64,000 nt of DNA from Cytobacillus oceanisediminis (GCF_007830235.1 NZ_VLKI01000001.1:714502-778501), one strand, 5' to 3'; counted from the first letter of the stretch, positions 47,797 through 56,930 are shown. A program made the numbers and translations. The notes: generated by a model not told the origin, from the letters alone.

Positions 47797-48474
47797 CTAG
47801 TCGATCCACTTAACAACATCATCAAACGGCCTGCGGGTTTTTGCTCTTGGCTCTTTTACACGGTACCCAAAAGCAACCATAACTGAAAGGCCAAAACTGC
47901 CTTCCTCCAGCAATCCCTCATCATTCAATAGGTTATTCATTTTTTCAATATCAAAGCCTTCAATTGGACAAGAATCGATACCAATCTGGGCCGCAGCTGT
48001 CATCATATTCCCAAGTGCTATATAGCTTTGTTTGCACGCCCAATCAAACAACGGGCGGTCCCCATCCAAAAGGTTAAAATCAGACTTTTGGAATTCTTCA
48101 ATCCGCTTTAAATAATTAGACATAAATTCTTCTGGCATGCCTAATTTATTTTTAAAATGATCCTGCAAATATTCGGAATCATACCTGGTATCTTTTTTGG
48201 TTCTTGCCAGAATTAATACAAAATGACTTGCCTCGGGGAGTTTCCCAAATGCCCCCCAGGAAGTATTTTTAATCTTATCGCGAAGCTCTTCATTCTGGAC
48301 GACCACAAAACGCCAAGGTTCAAATCCGAATGAACTTGGTGACAAACGCCCTGTTTCCAAAATTAAACGAAAATCACCTTCTGGAATCTTTTTATTCGGA
48401 TTAAACTCTTTTGTCGCATGCCTGAAATGATAAGCACTCAATATTTCTTCTTTTAAAACTTCATTATCTCGCAA
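47797..48474 (-). CDS. NAD(P)H-dependent nitroreductase family protein (YfkO-like)
   Basis: A 225-residue FMN-dependent oxidoreductase. The FMN-binding N-terminus AYHFRHATKEFNPNKKIP and LETGRLSPSSFGFEPWRFVV is typical, and the C-terminal SYIALGNMMTAAAQIGIDSC and VMVAFGYRVKEP segments are close to B. subtilis YfkO and E. coli NfsB. It would reduce quinones or nitro-aromatics. The start is TTG with AAAGGG about 11 bases upstream; an ATG three codons on is out of frame. It stands alone. Confidence 0.87.
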   Translation of the reverse strand: MRDNEVLKEEILSAYHFRHATKEFNPNKKIPEGDFRLILETGRLSPSSFGFEPWRFVVVQNEELRDKIKNTSWGAFGKLPEASHFVLILARTKKDTRYDSEYLQDHFKNKLGMPEEFMSNYLKRIEEFQKSDFNLLDGDRPLFDWACKQSYIALGNMMTAAAQIGIDSCPIEGFDIEKMNNLLNDEGLLEEGSFGLSVMVAFGYRVKEPRAKTRRPFDDVVKWID

Positions 48475-48728
48475 ACCAAAACATCCCTTTCATTTATGTC
48501 TTTCTTTAAAGTAACACATTGTAAGAATGCATTCATGAAATAAGCATTTTAGTTTACCCTAATAAATGTAATTATGATAGGACCTAGATCGCTTCAACAG
48601 AAATCTCCAATGAGGCTGAAAGAACTCTCTACAATTTAGAGAAATTTTTAAAAGTTGTGATACATGTTTTTAAAATCTACTTAAACGGCAGATAAACTGT
48701 TTTATCTTAAACAAACTGACCTATTGGG

Positions 48729-49247
48729 TTAGTTTTTTAGGCTTTTCCGGTATTTGCTGTGCCCGTCTGTTACCCCTATGAGTTCAAAGCCGTTATTCTT
48801 ATAAAAAGCGTTCAATTTTGGGTTGTTTTCAACACAATCGAGCTTAATGTATTGTTTATCAATAGTTATTTCTTCATCAATCCAATTTAATATGGCTGCA
48901 CCCAGACCTTTTTTCATAAATTTGGGCTTTACCGCAAGCCTATACAGATAAAGAGAGTCATGATTCGCTTCCTCACCAAAAATATGCTTGTCCCAGTCGT
49001 TTTGCTCGGAGGACAAGGTAAAGGTTGCCGCTAATTTATCACCCTTTGTAACAAGATATGTGTTTCCCTTAGAGACGGCCTGCTTTATTTCATCATCATC
49101 GCCGCCTCCCAATAGATATTGCCATTGGTCAATTCCTTGCGATTGAATCCATATCGCCACTTCTTTCAGCATATCCATGATTTTTCCGCTTTCGGCTTCA
49201 CTTGCAATTTTAATTTGATAATCATTAAGAATACTCGCCTGCATCAT
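48729..49247 (-). CDS. GNAT family N-acetyltransferase
   Basis: A 172-residue acetyltransferase. Residues 95-125 hold LYLYRLAVKPKFMKKGLGAAI, the acetyl-CoA-binding strand and loop, followed by YIKLDCVENNPKLNAFYKNNGF, a common C-terminal signature. Substrate unknown. It ends a four-gene operon: VOC protein, alpha/beta hydrolase, GNAT, GNAT, with gaps of 21, 14 and 14 bases. AGGAGG precedes two adjacent ATG codons, either of which could start it. Confidence 0.83.
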   Translation of the reverse strand: MMQASILNDYQIKIASEAESGKIMDMLKEVAIWIQSQGIDQWQYLLGGGDDDEIKQAVSKGNTYLVTKGDKLAATFTLSSEQNDWDKHIFGEEANHDSLYLYRLAVKPKFMKKGLGAAILNWIDEEITIDKQYIKLDCVENNPKLNAFYKNNGFELIGVTDGHSKYRKSLKN

Positions 49248-49261
49248 ACATACCTCCTAAT

Positions 49262-49714
49262 CTATAAATCCATCGACAGCCTAATCATGTCTTTGCATTG
49301 TATCCCACTTTCAAAAATATCTTCTTTATAATGGCGCACAAAATAATCCCGATCGACACCAGTGATTCTAAATCCGCATTTTTGGTAAAGAGCCAGCTGC
49401 CCAATACTTGAGTTTCCCGTTCCAATTTCGAGAGTCTTAAAACCCTGCAGCCTGGCCGTTTGAATGGAATGCTCGATTAGCTTTTTCCCAATCCCCATCC
49501 CCTGCCGGCATTCGTCAACAGCAATATTCACAATCTCAAATGTGCCTGGCCTCGTAGCCAGCATTACACAGACGGCGATTCGTTCTCCGCCTTCCTCACA
49601 AATATAAGTTTCGCCTCTATTCAGATAATCCTCTATCATTTCAATGGAAGGGTCGGCCAATAAGAGCAGCTCATTTGGAGGTGACTCCATTTTATCCAGT
49701 TTCCTGATCTCCAC
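49262..49714 (-). CDS. GNAT family N-acetyltransferase
   Basis: A 150-residue acetyltransferase with the signature IVNIAVDECRQGMGIGKKLI and the following TLEIGTGNSSIGQLALYQKCGF. This pattern is close to the B. subtilis YvbK/YyaT group. The start is GTG with AAGGAG seven bases before it. It is the third gene of the operon and lies 14 bases after the hydrolase gene. Substrate unknown. Confidence 0.83.
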   Translation of the reverse strand: MEIRKLDKMESPPNELLLLADPSIEMIEDYLNRGETYICEEGGERIAVCVMLATRPGTFEIVNIAVDECRQGMGIGKKLIEHSIQTARLQGFKTLEIGTGNSSIGQLALYQKCGFRITGVDRDYFVRHYKEDIFESGIQCKDMIRLSMDL

Positions 49715-49728
49715 TTTCTTCTCCTTTT

Positions 49729-50565
49729 TTATGCCAAACTTTTAAAATATTTATAAAAAATTTCTTCTGTCTGTTCCTTTGGATCAAAAACAGAATGCCC
49801 AGACCCGGCTATGATTTCAACCTTTAAAGAAGGATGATATTTTGTAAAGACTTCAATTTCCTCCTCTTTTAGAAGTGAACCTTCTTCTCCCCGTAAAATC
49901 AAAACAGGTCCCTCTATATGGCTAAGGCCTTCGGACAAGTCGAGATCCTCTGAATCTTTCTGCAATTTCATAAGCAAATCTTTATGCACTCTTGCATGGA
50001 TTCCATCCTTTTTTTCCACATAAAACTCTTCCTTGCGTTCTGCAAATTCCTCCTGTCTTATCTCCTGATTAGGGGCAATATCCTGATAAAGCTCCTCCCA
50101 TGTCTGGTGAACTTTATATCTGGCAAGAAGGTTTTCCACCCACTCCTTTTTCATCTTAAAGCTCTTTGCTGGAAAGTCTCCGGCAACAAAGCCCTGTATT
50201 TTATCTGGATAATCCAAGGCAAATTGCACTGTATTTGGAACGCCTCTGGAAAATGAAATGAAATGAGCTTTTTCAATCCCAGTATTCTGCATGACTGCCT
50301 CGATATCACTGGCCAGATGGCGAATGGTAAAGCCTTCCTCTGGCAAGCCGCTATCTCCGCACCCTCTGATATCGATCGAAATAACCCGTCTTGGTTCTCC
50401 CCATATCCCCTGGGAAAGTTTTTCCCCGATCCATTTGAACATCCTCGCATTGGAAAGATTGCCATGAATGCAGATTACCGGAAGCCTGTCATTTTTGAAA
50501 GTCGGCTCCCATTCCAGGTAATGAAGGTTAAATCCTTCTTTTCTTTTTATATAGTGATGATCCAT
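49729..50565 (-). CDS. Alpha/beta hydrolase
   Basis: A 278-residue alpha/beta-fold hydrolase. VICIHGNLSNARMF marks the oxyanion strand. The nucleophile is in ISFSRGVPNTVQFAL (Ser-x-Gly variant SFSRG), Asp and His are expected near RGEEGS and GSGHSVFDPKEQ. It could be a lactonase, esterase or bromoperoxidase-like enzyme. It is the second gene of a four-gene operon and follows the VOC gene after 21 bases. No substrate can be named. Confidence 0.83.
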   Translation of the reverse strand: MDHHYIKRKEGFNLHYLEWEPTFKNDRLPVICIHGNLSNARMFKWIGEKLSQGIWGEPRRVISIDIRGCGDSGLPEEGFTIRHLASDIEAVMQNTGIEKAHFISFSRGVPNTVQFALDYPDKIQGFVAGDFPAKSFKMKKEWVENLLARYKVHQTWEELYQDIAPNQEIRQEEFAERKEEFYVEKKDGIHARVHKDLLMKLQKDSEDLDLSEGLSHIEGPVLILRGEEGSLLKEEEIEVFTKYHPSLKVEIIAGSGHSVFDPKEQTEEIFYKYFKSLA

Positions 50566-50586
50566 TTCGGTTATCCTCCTTATCTA

Positions 50587-50973
50587 TTAGCCTAAAATGC
50601 GATTAATCTGCGCCTGTTTCTCTTGACCTTCCATATATTCAAAGAAACCTATTTTATTTCCCCATGGATCGGTAAAGGTTGCCCATTTAACGGGAACTTC
50701 TTTTCTTGAAAAAATCTTAAAATCTCCAACTTTCAGTTCATTCATAACTCTTTCGCGTTCACCCTCCAAATCGACTACGCCCAGCCGAATCGGACCGCAC
50801 CCGTTACTCGGCAGGCCCTCAGCCACCTGGAGCCAGCATCCCGGAATGAGCTCCCACTCTGCAAATCCGGCATGGGGGATAAAATGCGGTTTTTTATTAA
50901 ACAATGTCTCATACCATCTCTGTCCTTCTTCCATATCCGGTACACGAATTTGAACCGTCATCTCATAGATCAC
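50587..50973 (-). CDS. VOC (glyoxalase/bleomycin resistance) superfamily protein
   Basis: A 128-residue vicinal-oxygen-chelate protein made of two beta-alpha-beta-beta-beta modules: VQIRVPDMEEGQRWYETLFN and CGPIRLGVVDLEGERERVM, ending with TDPWGNKIGFFE. Such proteins isomerise, open or bind small reactive molecules. The start is GTG with GGAGGG seven bases before it. It is the first gene of the operon that continues with a hydrolase and two acetyltransferases, a layout common in small detoxification units. Confidence 0.82.
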   Translation of the reverse strand: MIYEMTVQIRVPDMEEGQRWYETLFNKKPHFIPHAGFAEWELIPGCWLQVAEGLPSNGCGPIRLGVVDLEGERERVMNELKVGDFKIFSRKEVPVKWATFTDPWGNKIGFFEYMEGQEKQAQINRILG

Positions 50974-51135
50974 TCAAACCCTCCTGTTCTATTCCAATTT
51001 ATGTATTTCGATAAACCTTTTCTGTTTCCTGCTTTTGCAGCTTTATCGCTAAATAACTCAAAATTTAAGCCGCCTGGATGAATATTCCGGGCGGCCTGCT
51101 ATATCATAATCATTTGTCTTATTGTCACTTTCATA

Positions 51136-51381
51136 TTGATCAAATTTTTTATATGCGATCTTAGCCATTTCCTGCAGCTGCTAATAGACAGCAAAAACCA
51201 GCCAGGATTTAATCCTAATACATCAAAAGGAGACCCTATTTTCTATAATATGATTTTTTATACAGGTGAACCAGTCGCCTATAAATTCAATATGCAGTTT
51301 GACGGCACTGCCTTTTACTGGCACCCATGGGAAACAGCCATTTTACCAGACGAAATAGAAGAGTTTATAAAAGAACAGTAA
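51136..51381 (+). CDS. Hypothetical protein (81 residues)
   Basis: A TTG-started frame with no good ribosome site. An alternative ATG at 51250 has AAAGGAG 16 bases before it. The C-terminal 45 residues (GEPVAYKFNMQFDGTAFYWH and ILPDEIEEFIKEQ) look protein-like, the N-terminal half less so. It may be the end of a degraded gene. A hairpin GCCGCC / GGGCGGC lies upstream at about 51069-51095. It converges on the STAS-domain gene with 16 bases between them. Confidence 0.4.
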   Translation: MIKFFICDLSHFLQLLIDSKNQPGFNPNTSKGDPIFYNMIFYTGEPVAYKFNMQFDGTAFYWHPWETAILPDEIEEFIKEQ

Positions 51382-51397
51382 AAAAACAGCATTGGGC

Positions 51398-52435
51398 TCA
51401 ATGCTGTTTCTTTTCTGCAATCGCAAGCCCCAATCGGTCCAAAGCATGAGAGATTCCTTGCTGCAGGATGGAAAAGCACGGAATTTTGGTTTCGGTAAAG
51501 CCTCTTTCGATTATTTGTACACTTAATTCTGGTGATATGCCGACGAATATGCATTGAGTGCCCAACAATGAAGCTGCTTTTACAAATTTTTGCAGGAAAT
51601 CGAGTGTGTATTGATCGACACCCTTTAAAGCCGTTAAATCTAATATCAGATACTCAGCCTTATATCTAGGCAAATTCAACAGTGTTCTGTTTAAAAGTTC
51701 CTCTGCTCTAAGTTCTTCATATTTCCCAACCAAAGGAATAACCAAAATGGAATCAGTGACCGGAATGATCGGTGATGATATCTCTTTAATAATTTCAGAT
51801 AATACCCTGGTCTGTTCAGAGATTTTTTGTTCCATTTCTTTTTGGGCAGCCTGAGCCTGTTCTTGGATCATGGCATTAACATTCAGTGATGGCGTTATTT
51901 CAGATTCGAAGAACTCGTATTCGGAATAATCGTCTCCTTGGACTTGGCTTTTCACCACTTTATACCACACATTGGTTTCAAATAAGCCGCCTAATACTCC
52001 AGCCCAATGCCCAGGCAGAAAAGTGCCTTCCGTCTCTTTCTTTTGTGCAACATTGATTTTATATTCCCAGCCATTTTTGACACGCACAATAGCTTTCTTT
52101 TCCTCAAAGCAAAACGATACAATGTCGGTTTTGCCCCAGCCCGCAGTTAAGTAGATATTTGGAAGGTGGTTTATGATTATTTCTCTTTCCTTATCGGATT
52201 CCAGATAAAATTTGCTTACAATTTTGCCCGTATGGTAGCCGGCAGTTTCCAGAACAAGCTTTGCCTGCTTTTCCCCGGCGATTTCCTCAATTGAGTCAAG
52301 CAGAGTTTTAAAGGCTGTATTCACCCAGAAAAGCACTACTTCGTCATTTTCAAAATTAAACGTTCCCTCATCGAGATCCCAATCAAATAGAGAACCGTTG
52401 ACATCTATTTCGTAAGTGGAAGATTTAGACTCCAT
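51398..52435 (-). CDS. STAS domain-containing protein (RsbR/stressosome-like)
   Basis: A 345-residue protein. The C-terminal STAS domain (about residues 225-340) contains PVTDSILVIPLVGKYEELRA and YLILDLTALKGVDQYTLDFL; the residue at the usual phosphorylation site is Thr. The N-terminal 190 residues (VLFWVNTAFKTLLDSIEEIA onward) look like a ligand-sensing V4R-type domain. A helical linker (MIQEQAQAAQKEMEQKISEQ) joins the two. The architecture is that of stressosome RsbR proteins that tune sigma-B. ATG at 52435 has AAGGAGG seven bases before it. It stands alone. Confidence 0.78.
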   Translation of the reverse strand: MESKSSTYEIDVNGSLFDWDLDEGTFNFENDEVVLFWVNTAFKTLLDSIEEIAGEKQAKLVLETAGYHTGKIVSKFYLESDKEREIIINHLPNIYLTAGWGKTDIVSFCFEEKKAIVRVKNGWEYKINVAQKKETEGTFLPGHWAGVLGGLFETNVWYKVVKSQVQGDDYSEYEFFESEITPSLNVNAMIQEQAQAAQKEMEQKISEQTRVLSEIIKEISSPIIPVTDSILVIPLVGKYEELRAEELLNRTLLNLPRYKAEYLILDLTALKGVDQYTLDFLQKFVKAASLLGTQCIFVGISPELSVQIIERGFTETKIPCFSILQQGISHALDRLGLAIAEKKQH

Positions 52436-52571
52436 CGAATGTCCTCCTTGCATTTTAAATAGAATCAATCTATTTATACAGTCATCTTTTTAAGAACATT
52501 ACTATTCTACCCTCTAGCTTATTTTGGAGTCAAAAATAGATATGCCATCTGGTAAAAATTAATTAAATTTG

Positions 52572-52605
52572 CAAAAAAAGCATTTGCTGCGAGGAGCAGC
52601 ATTTT
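52572..52605 (-). terminator. Terminator of the dehalogenase gene
   Basis: AAATGCTGC-tcctc-GCAGCAAAT on the minus strand forms a stem whose arms share TGCTGC/GCAGCA, followed by GCTTTTTTT. It begins about 33 bases after the dehalogenase stop codon. Confidence 0.75.
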
Positions 52606-52637
52606 ACATTCCTACAAAAAATTTAAGTTATCTTTCA

Positions 52638-53300
52638 TTAAGGTAATGTATTTGCCAATTCTTCCAAGTTCTTCACAACAAGATCAGGCTGCACACCCAG
52701 TTCGTCAAATGGTTTGTTATTCCGGTTTATCCAGCAGACCTGAAAGCCAAATGTTTTCGCACCTGAGGCATCCCATGGATTGGAGGTGACAAACAGCGCA
52801 TCTGTTTTATTAATTGATAATTTAGCTGTTCCCAATTCATACACACCCATATAAGGCTTATAGATTTTCAGTTCATCAACACTAATGACCTCATTAAAGG
52901 CTTCTGTTAGATTCGCATTCCTTACAAGTGGATTCAGCATTTCCTGCGTTCCATTTGAAAGAATTGCCATCTTCCTGTTACTTAACATTTCTAAAGCTTT
53001 CGGAACTTCCGGAAATGCCTTCAAGCGCAGATATTCATTCAATAAAGCACTGCGAATTTCCTGGCTGGCTTGCAAATCCAAAGCTTTTAATGCAAATAAT
53101 AGTGAATCCTCGGTCACCTTCCAAAAATCTTCATATCGGTCCATTAATGAACGAAGCCATGTATACTCCAGCTGCTTCATCCTCCATATCTCGCTTATCT
53201 GCATCCCTTTCTCCGGAAAAAATTGTTCGCATTTCTCAGAAACAGAATGCACATCAAAAAGTGTTCCATAAGCATCGAAAAAAATGGCTTTTACGGACAT
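52638..53300 (-). CDS. Haloacid dehalogenase type II (L-2-haloacid dehalogenase-like)
   Basis: A 220-residue HAD enzyme. Motif I is IFFDAYGTLFDVHS, with the nucleophilic Asp, the AYGT signature of 2-haloacid dehalogenases and a VHSV continuation. Motif II is AILSNGTQEML, and VTSNPWDASGAKTFGF is the C-terminal motif of this group. The helical cap lies at about residues 20-90. True dehalogenase activity is likely but not certain, as many members act on phosphates. GGAGGG precedes the ATG. Confidence 0.87.
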   Translation of the reverse strand: MSVKAIFFDAYGTLFDVHSVSEKCEQFFPEKGMQISEIWRMKQLEYTWLRSLMDRYEDFWKVTEDSLLFALKALDLQASQEIRSALLNEYLRLKAFPEVPKALEMLSNRKMAILSNGTQEMLNPLVRNANLTEAFNEVISVDELKIYKPYMGVYELGTAKLSINKTDALFVTSNPWDASGAKTFGFQVCWINRNNKPFDELGVQPDLVVKNLEELANTLP

Positions 53301-53570
53301 ATTGATTCCCTCCTTTAAAATAAAAATATTTTTTCTTAACTGTATTCGTCCATTAAAGATAAGGGTATATATTCGCGGGCACAGTCCCAGCTATAGAAGG
53401 GAACACTAAAATCTTGATTCATGAAAAGTTAACCATTTAAGTCTATATACTACAAACTCTCACTTATCACCTGCCTAGGCTCCTATTCTCTCTGAAATGT
53501 CTACTTTTAACCATTCAAAACCATTAGCACCCTGTTGGCTGAAAGTGCACTAGGTAATCAAAATAAACAG

Positions 53571-53613
53571 AAAGGATAAATTAACCAAGAGAACCTTGCT
53601 TAATCTATCCTTT
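53571..53613 (-). terminator. Terminator of the two-component operon
   Basis: AAAGGATA and TATCCTTT, extended by TTAA/TTAA and CCAAG/CTTGG pairs, form a long stem that overlaps the end of the kinase gene. The 270 bases between here and the dehalogenase gene (53301-53570) contain no recognisable gene or repeat. Confidence 0.75.
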
Positions 53614-55026
53614 TTCTACCCATACAATTGAAAATGTACTGCCAGTATTTGAACTATCCTTTAAAATTAAATTGGCGTTTAATGCTTTGGCGAGCAGCTT
53701 ACTGAACGGCAAACCTAATCCTAGCCCTCTTACTTTCAGCTTTTTTTGTTCGCCTCTGTAAAAGCGCTCAAAAATATACGGCTGCTCCTCAACAGGTATA
53801 CCCGTTCCAGTGTCTTGAACATCAATATATTCTTCCTTTAAAGTTACCATGATATGGCCATTTGTATCGATTGCCTGATAAGCATTATTTAGCAGATTAA
53901 TTAACACTTGCTGCAGGCGGTAGGGATCCGTTGACCGATAAATCGTTTCATTTGGTACTTCGACGCTATATTGAAAATCGCTTTTTTGGGTTAATGCCCA
54001 TTGGCGGACAATATCCTGAACAAGTTTATTCATATCACAGGTTTCAGGCCGTATTGAAAAAGCACCAGCCGAAAGGGAGTTGAAATCCAGTAAATCTTCT
54101 ATCATCTTCTGCAATCGATTGACTTCTTTTAACGTTATATCAAGAAACTCCTGCTTTTCTTCACCGTGGACAACCCCATCCCGGACAGCCTGGACAAGCC
54201 CGCTGATGGACGTAACGGGTGTTTTCAGATCATGTGTGACACCTGCCAGCAATTCTGCCCGGAGTTTTTCAAGATGCATTAGGCGTTCTGTCATTTCTTT
54301 AAATGAAGTTATTAGATTATGAATTTCTTCCTCATTAGCTGAAGCTTTTAAGTCAATTTCATAATCCCCTTCACTGACTTTGGCAGCGGCAAACGCTACT
54401 TCCTGGATCGGCCGTGAAATTTTACGCGAAAGGAAATAAATCACGCTCCAGCCGAGCAGCCCCAATCCGACCAGCATAATAAATAACAGGCGGTATTCCT
54501 GATTCACATTCGTCAAATCATCAGCGCTCTGTACGACGACAACCCAGCCCACTTGGTTTTCATCAACTGTTATTGGTGTCTTGACTGCGTAAAAAGACTG
54601 GCCATCCTGCGTTTTCATCCTTTTAACATTTTTTTCGTTCCCCAGCAATTCAGCGGGCAGTGTTCCGAGCCCCGGACCAGCTTGACTGTTTCTTGGCATG
54701 CGGCCAGCTTTTTTATAAAGAACCTGACCATTTAAATCACTTATAAAGACTTGCGGCTCAAATTTAAATTCCAGCAATTTTGCCCTTTCCTCCAGCATTC
54801 GGTTAAAAAAAGGATCAAATTCTATATTGCCGTCCTGCTGAACCACCCGATCCGCTGTTTCGACGGCTAAATACTGCATTAAATTCAGCCGGTTTTCAAG
54901 GGTTGTTTGCCTGATCCACCACATCGAACCCGCCGCTAAAATAAAGAGTCCAACTAAAAGGGTAAAAAGATAGCGGGTCGTCCAATAGCGAAGCAACGTG
55001 GTCCGTTTTCTATTTTTCATAAACAT
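53605..55026 (-). CDS. HAMP-type sensor histidine kinase
   Basis: A 473-residue membrane sensor. Two membrane helices (residues 18-38 and about 177-197) bracket an outside sensor domain. A HAMP linker follows (SRKISRPIQEVAFAAAKVSEGDY), then the HisKA domain with the phosphorylated His in LAGVTHDLKTPVTSI. The ATPase domain has LINLLNNAYQAI (N box), VQDTGTGIP (G1), YIFERFYRG (F box) and GLGLGLPFSK (G2). The gene overlaps the response regulator by 17 bases. The signal is unknown, but the pair lies next to a secreted repeat protein. Confidence 0.92.
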   Translation of the reverse strand: MFMKNRKRTTLLRYWTTRYLFTLLVGLFILAAGSMWWIRQTTLENRLNLMQYLAVETADRVVQQDGNIEFDPFFNRMLEERAKLLEFKFEPQVFISDLNGQVLYKKAGRMPRNSQAGPGLGTLPAELLGNEKNVKRMKTQDGQSFYAVKTPITVDENQVGWVVVVQSADDLTNVNQEYRLLFIMLVGLGLLGWSVIYFLSRKISRPIQEVAFAAAKVSEGDYEIDLKASANEEEIHNLITSFKEMTERLMHLEKLRAELLAGVTHDLKTPVTSISGLVQAVRDGVVHGEEKQEFLDITLKEVNRLQKMIEDLLDFNSLSAGAFSIRPETCDMNKLVQDIVRQWALTQKSDFQYSVEVPNETIYRSTDPYRLQQVLINLLNNAYQAIDTNGHIMVTLKEEYIDVQDTGTGIPVEEQPYIFERFYRGEQKKLKVRGLGLGLPFSKLLAKALNANLILKDSSNTGSTFSIVWVEKG

Positions 55027-55696
55027 GGAATTGGTACCCCATTCCTCTTAGTGTACGGATTTCACCTTCCGAAGCCGGCCAATCCGACAAAGCCTGCCGG
55101 ATTCTTTTTATAGCCAAATCGACTGCACGGTCGCTTCCATCATAATCCATTCCCCAAACATGCTCAATCAGCTGTTCCCTTGTAAAAGTTCTGTTCGGCC
55201 TTTCTGCCAGAAATAACAGTAATGACAAATCACGAGGCGTCAAATTTACTTCTTTTCCATTTAAGAATATTGTGTGGGAATCAAAATTAATGGCCAGACT
55301 GCCAAATTGCTTTATATGTTCATCAAGGTAAACATTCGGAGAACGCCTTAAAACAGCATTCACGCGTGCAACTACTTCATCCCCTATAAAGGGCTTGGAA
55401 ATATAATCATCTGCACCCGTATTCAATCCTTTTAATTTGTAATCAATATCACCAAGGGCCGTAAGCATAATGACAGGACAGGCGCTTTTTTCACGGATTT
55501 TTTCCAGCACACTCCAGCCATCCATCACCGGCATCATGATATCCAGAAGCACCAGATGAGGTGAATGCTTGAAAAATAAATCCAGTGCATCCTTCCCGTT
55601 ACTAGCCGGCAAAACTTCAAACCCTTCACGCTGCAAGTATGCACTTAAAACCTTCGAAATTGCCGGTTCATCTTCTGCGACAAGGATTTTTTTCAT
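55010..55696 (-). CDS. OmpR-type response regulator
   Basis: A 228-residue regulator. The receiver domain has VLAEDEP-like acids at the N-terminus, the phosphate-accepting Asp in LVLLDIMMPVMDGW, Thr in MLTALG and Lys in ISKPF. The C-terminal winged helix includes LTPRDLSLLLFLAERPNRTF and VWGMDYDGSDRAVDLAIKRI. It precedes the kinase gene, overlapping it by 17 bases. GGAGG lies before the ATG. The upstream repeat-protein gene ends at a terminator 68 bases away, so this pair may have its own promoter or depend on read-through. Confidence 0.92.
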   Translation of the reverse strand: MKKILVAEDEPAISKVLSAYLQREGFEVLPASNGKDALDLFFKHSPHLVLLDIMMPVMDGWSVLEKIREKSACPVIMLTALGDIDYKLKGLNTGADDYISKPFIGDEVVARVNAVLRRSPNVYLDEHIKQFGSLAINFDSHTIFLNGKEVNLTPRDLSLLLFLAERPNRTFTREQLIEHVWGMDYDGSDRAVDLAIKRIRQALSDWPASEGEIRTLRGMGYQFHVYEK

Positions 55697-55728
55697 TTTT
55701 ACCGTCCTCCAATAACTTTACTATACAG

Positions 55729-55759
55729 AAAAATCCCCGAATTTGTATACGGGGATTTT
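55729..55759 (-). terminator. Terminator between the repeat protein and the response regulator
   Basis: AAAATCCCCG and CGGGGATTTT form a perfect 10-bp stem with a ten-base loop and a following T-tract on the minus strand. Partial read-through would link the repeat protein to the two-component genes. Confidence 0.82.
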
Positions 55760-55764
55760 ACAAA

Positions 55765-56823
55765 TCAATTAAAGGCGTCAGTTGTAGTTTGATCAGCTTT
55801 ATTTTGGCCGCCCATGACTCCTTGCTGTCCCATGCCGCCTCCGTGGAATTTTCCGCCATGGCCTTTACCTGGACAATTAAAATCCATTCCATATCCGCCT
55901 TTCATGCCCATTCCCCTCATTCCAATCCCTTTAGTTCCAAAAAGGCCTTCGCCGAGAACCTCTTGTAATTTTTCGCTATCTTTTTCTTCTATTTCAGCAA
56001 CAAGCTCAGCTGTTGTTTTATCTTTAGTGGAAATCCCAAGCTCCTTGGCAAGATTAACGACTTTTTTCTCCCGTACTTCCTGAGCAATTTGCTGAACGTA
56101 TTTGCCGTCTATAGTGATTCCAAGTTCTTTTGCTTCTTTTTTCACCTTTTCGGAAGCAACCTCCTGGGCGACATCGCGTATGTCTCTGCCTTCAACAGTA
56201 ATGCCGAGCTTTTCAGATTCCTTTCTCACTGAAGCCGTGAAAATTTCCTGAGATAAAGACTGCAAATCCTTGCCTTCTGTTGAAATTCCAAGTTCTTTGG
56301 CTTCCTTGTTTAAAGATGCTGTCTGAATATCCTGCATGAGGGCAACCGCATCTTTCCCGTCCGTCGATACCCCTAGTTCTTTAGCCTGTACTTTTAGTTT
56401 TGCCAAGCGTATTTCCTCATGAAGGGCTTGTACATCTTTCCCATCTGTTTTAATGCCCAAATTCTCCGCTTCCTCTTTTACCTTTGCAAGCAATACCTCT
56501 TCCATAAGCTCAGCCGTTTCCTTGCCATCTGTTTTTATCCCCAGTTCCTTTGCTTCCTTTTTAATTTCTGCAGCGCGGATTTCCTGCAACAGTGTTTGAG
56601 CATCTTTTCCATCTGTCTTAATGCCAAGCTCCTCAGCTTTTTCCAGGATCGATTCAGAATCACCTGGGAATCCATGATGTCCAAATCCCTTGCCTTTAAA
56701 GTTCCAAGTTAGGGCCTTTCCTGTTTCGGTCGATGTTTCCGCATCTATCGCATAAGAAGTTGTTGCATACCCTCCTGCCAGTAACACACCTGCAATCGTT
56801 AAACCTGCTAATGCCTTTTTCAT
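55765..56823 (-). CDS. Secreted protein with eight 28-residue repeats and a Gly/Met/His-rich tail
   Basis: A 352-residue protein with an N-terminal signal (MKKALAGLTIAGVLLAGG, cleavage near the ATTSYA segment). From about residue 65 to 290 it consists of eight tandem 28-residue units of the type ELGIKTDGKDAQTLLQEIRA, each a helix-turn with a conserved LGI-T-D-G-K-D/E loop. The tail is rich in Gly, Met and His (GIGMRGMGMKGGYGMDF, KGHGGKFHGGGMGQQG) and has one Cys. The design suggests an envelope or metal-binding protein. Start at 56823 because AGGAGG lies seven bases before it. It lies next to the sensor kinase pair and may be its target. I do not recognise a named family. Confidence 0.75.
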   Translation of the reverse strand: MKKALAGLTIAGVLLAGGYATTSYAIDAETSTETGKALTWNFKGKGFGHHGFPGDSESILEKAEELGIKTDGKDAQTLLQEIRAAEIKKEAKELGIKTDGKETAELMEEVLLAKVKEEAENLGIKTDGKDVQALHEEIRLAKLKVQAKELGVSTDGKDAVALMQDIQTASLNKEAKELGISTEGKDLQSLSQEIFTASVRKESEKLGITVEGRDIRDVAQEVASEKVKKEAKELGITIDGKYVQQIAQEVREKKVVNLAKELGISTKDKTTAELVAEIEEKDSEKLQEVLGEGLFGTKGIGMRGMGMKGGYGMDFNCPGKGHGGKFHGGGMGQQGVMGGQNKADQTTTDAFN

Positions 56824-56930
56824 ACGTATACCTCCTGAACTTTTTATAAGGCCAAGCATCGCTTACCCTCGCTTTTACTATACCGGCCCAATATGTCAGG
56901 AAGATGTCAAGGATCCTATTGGCAAAAATA

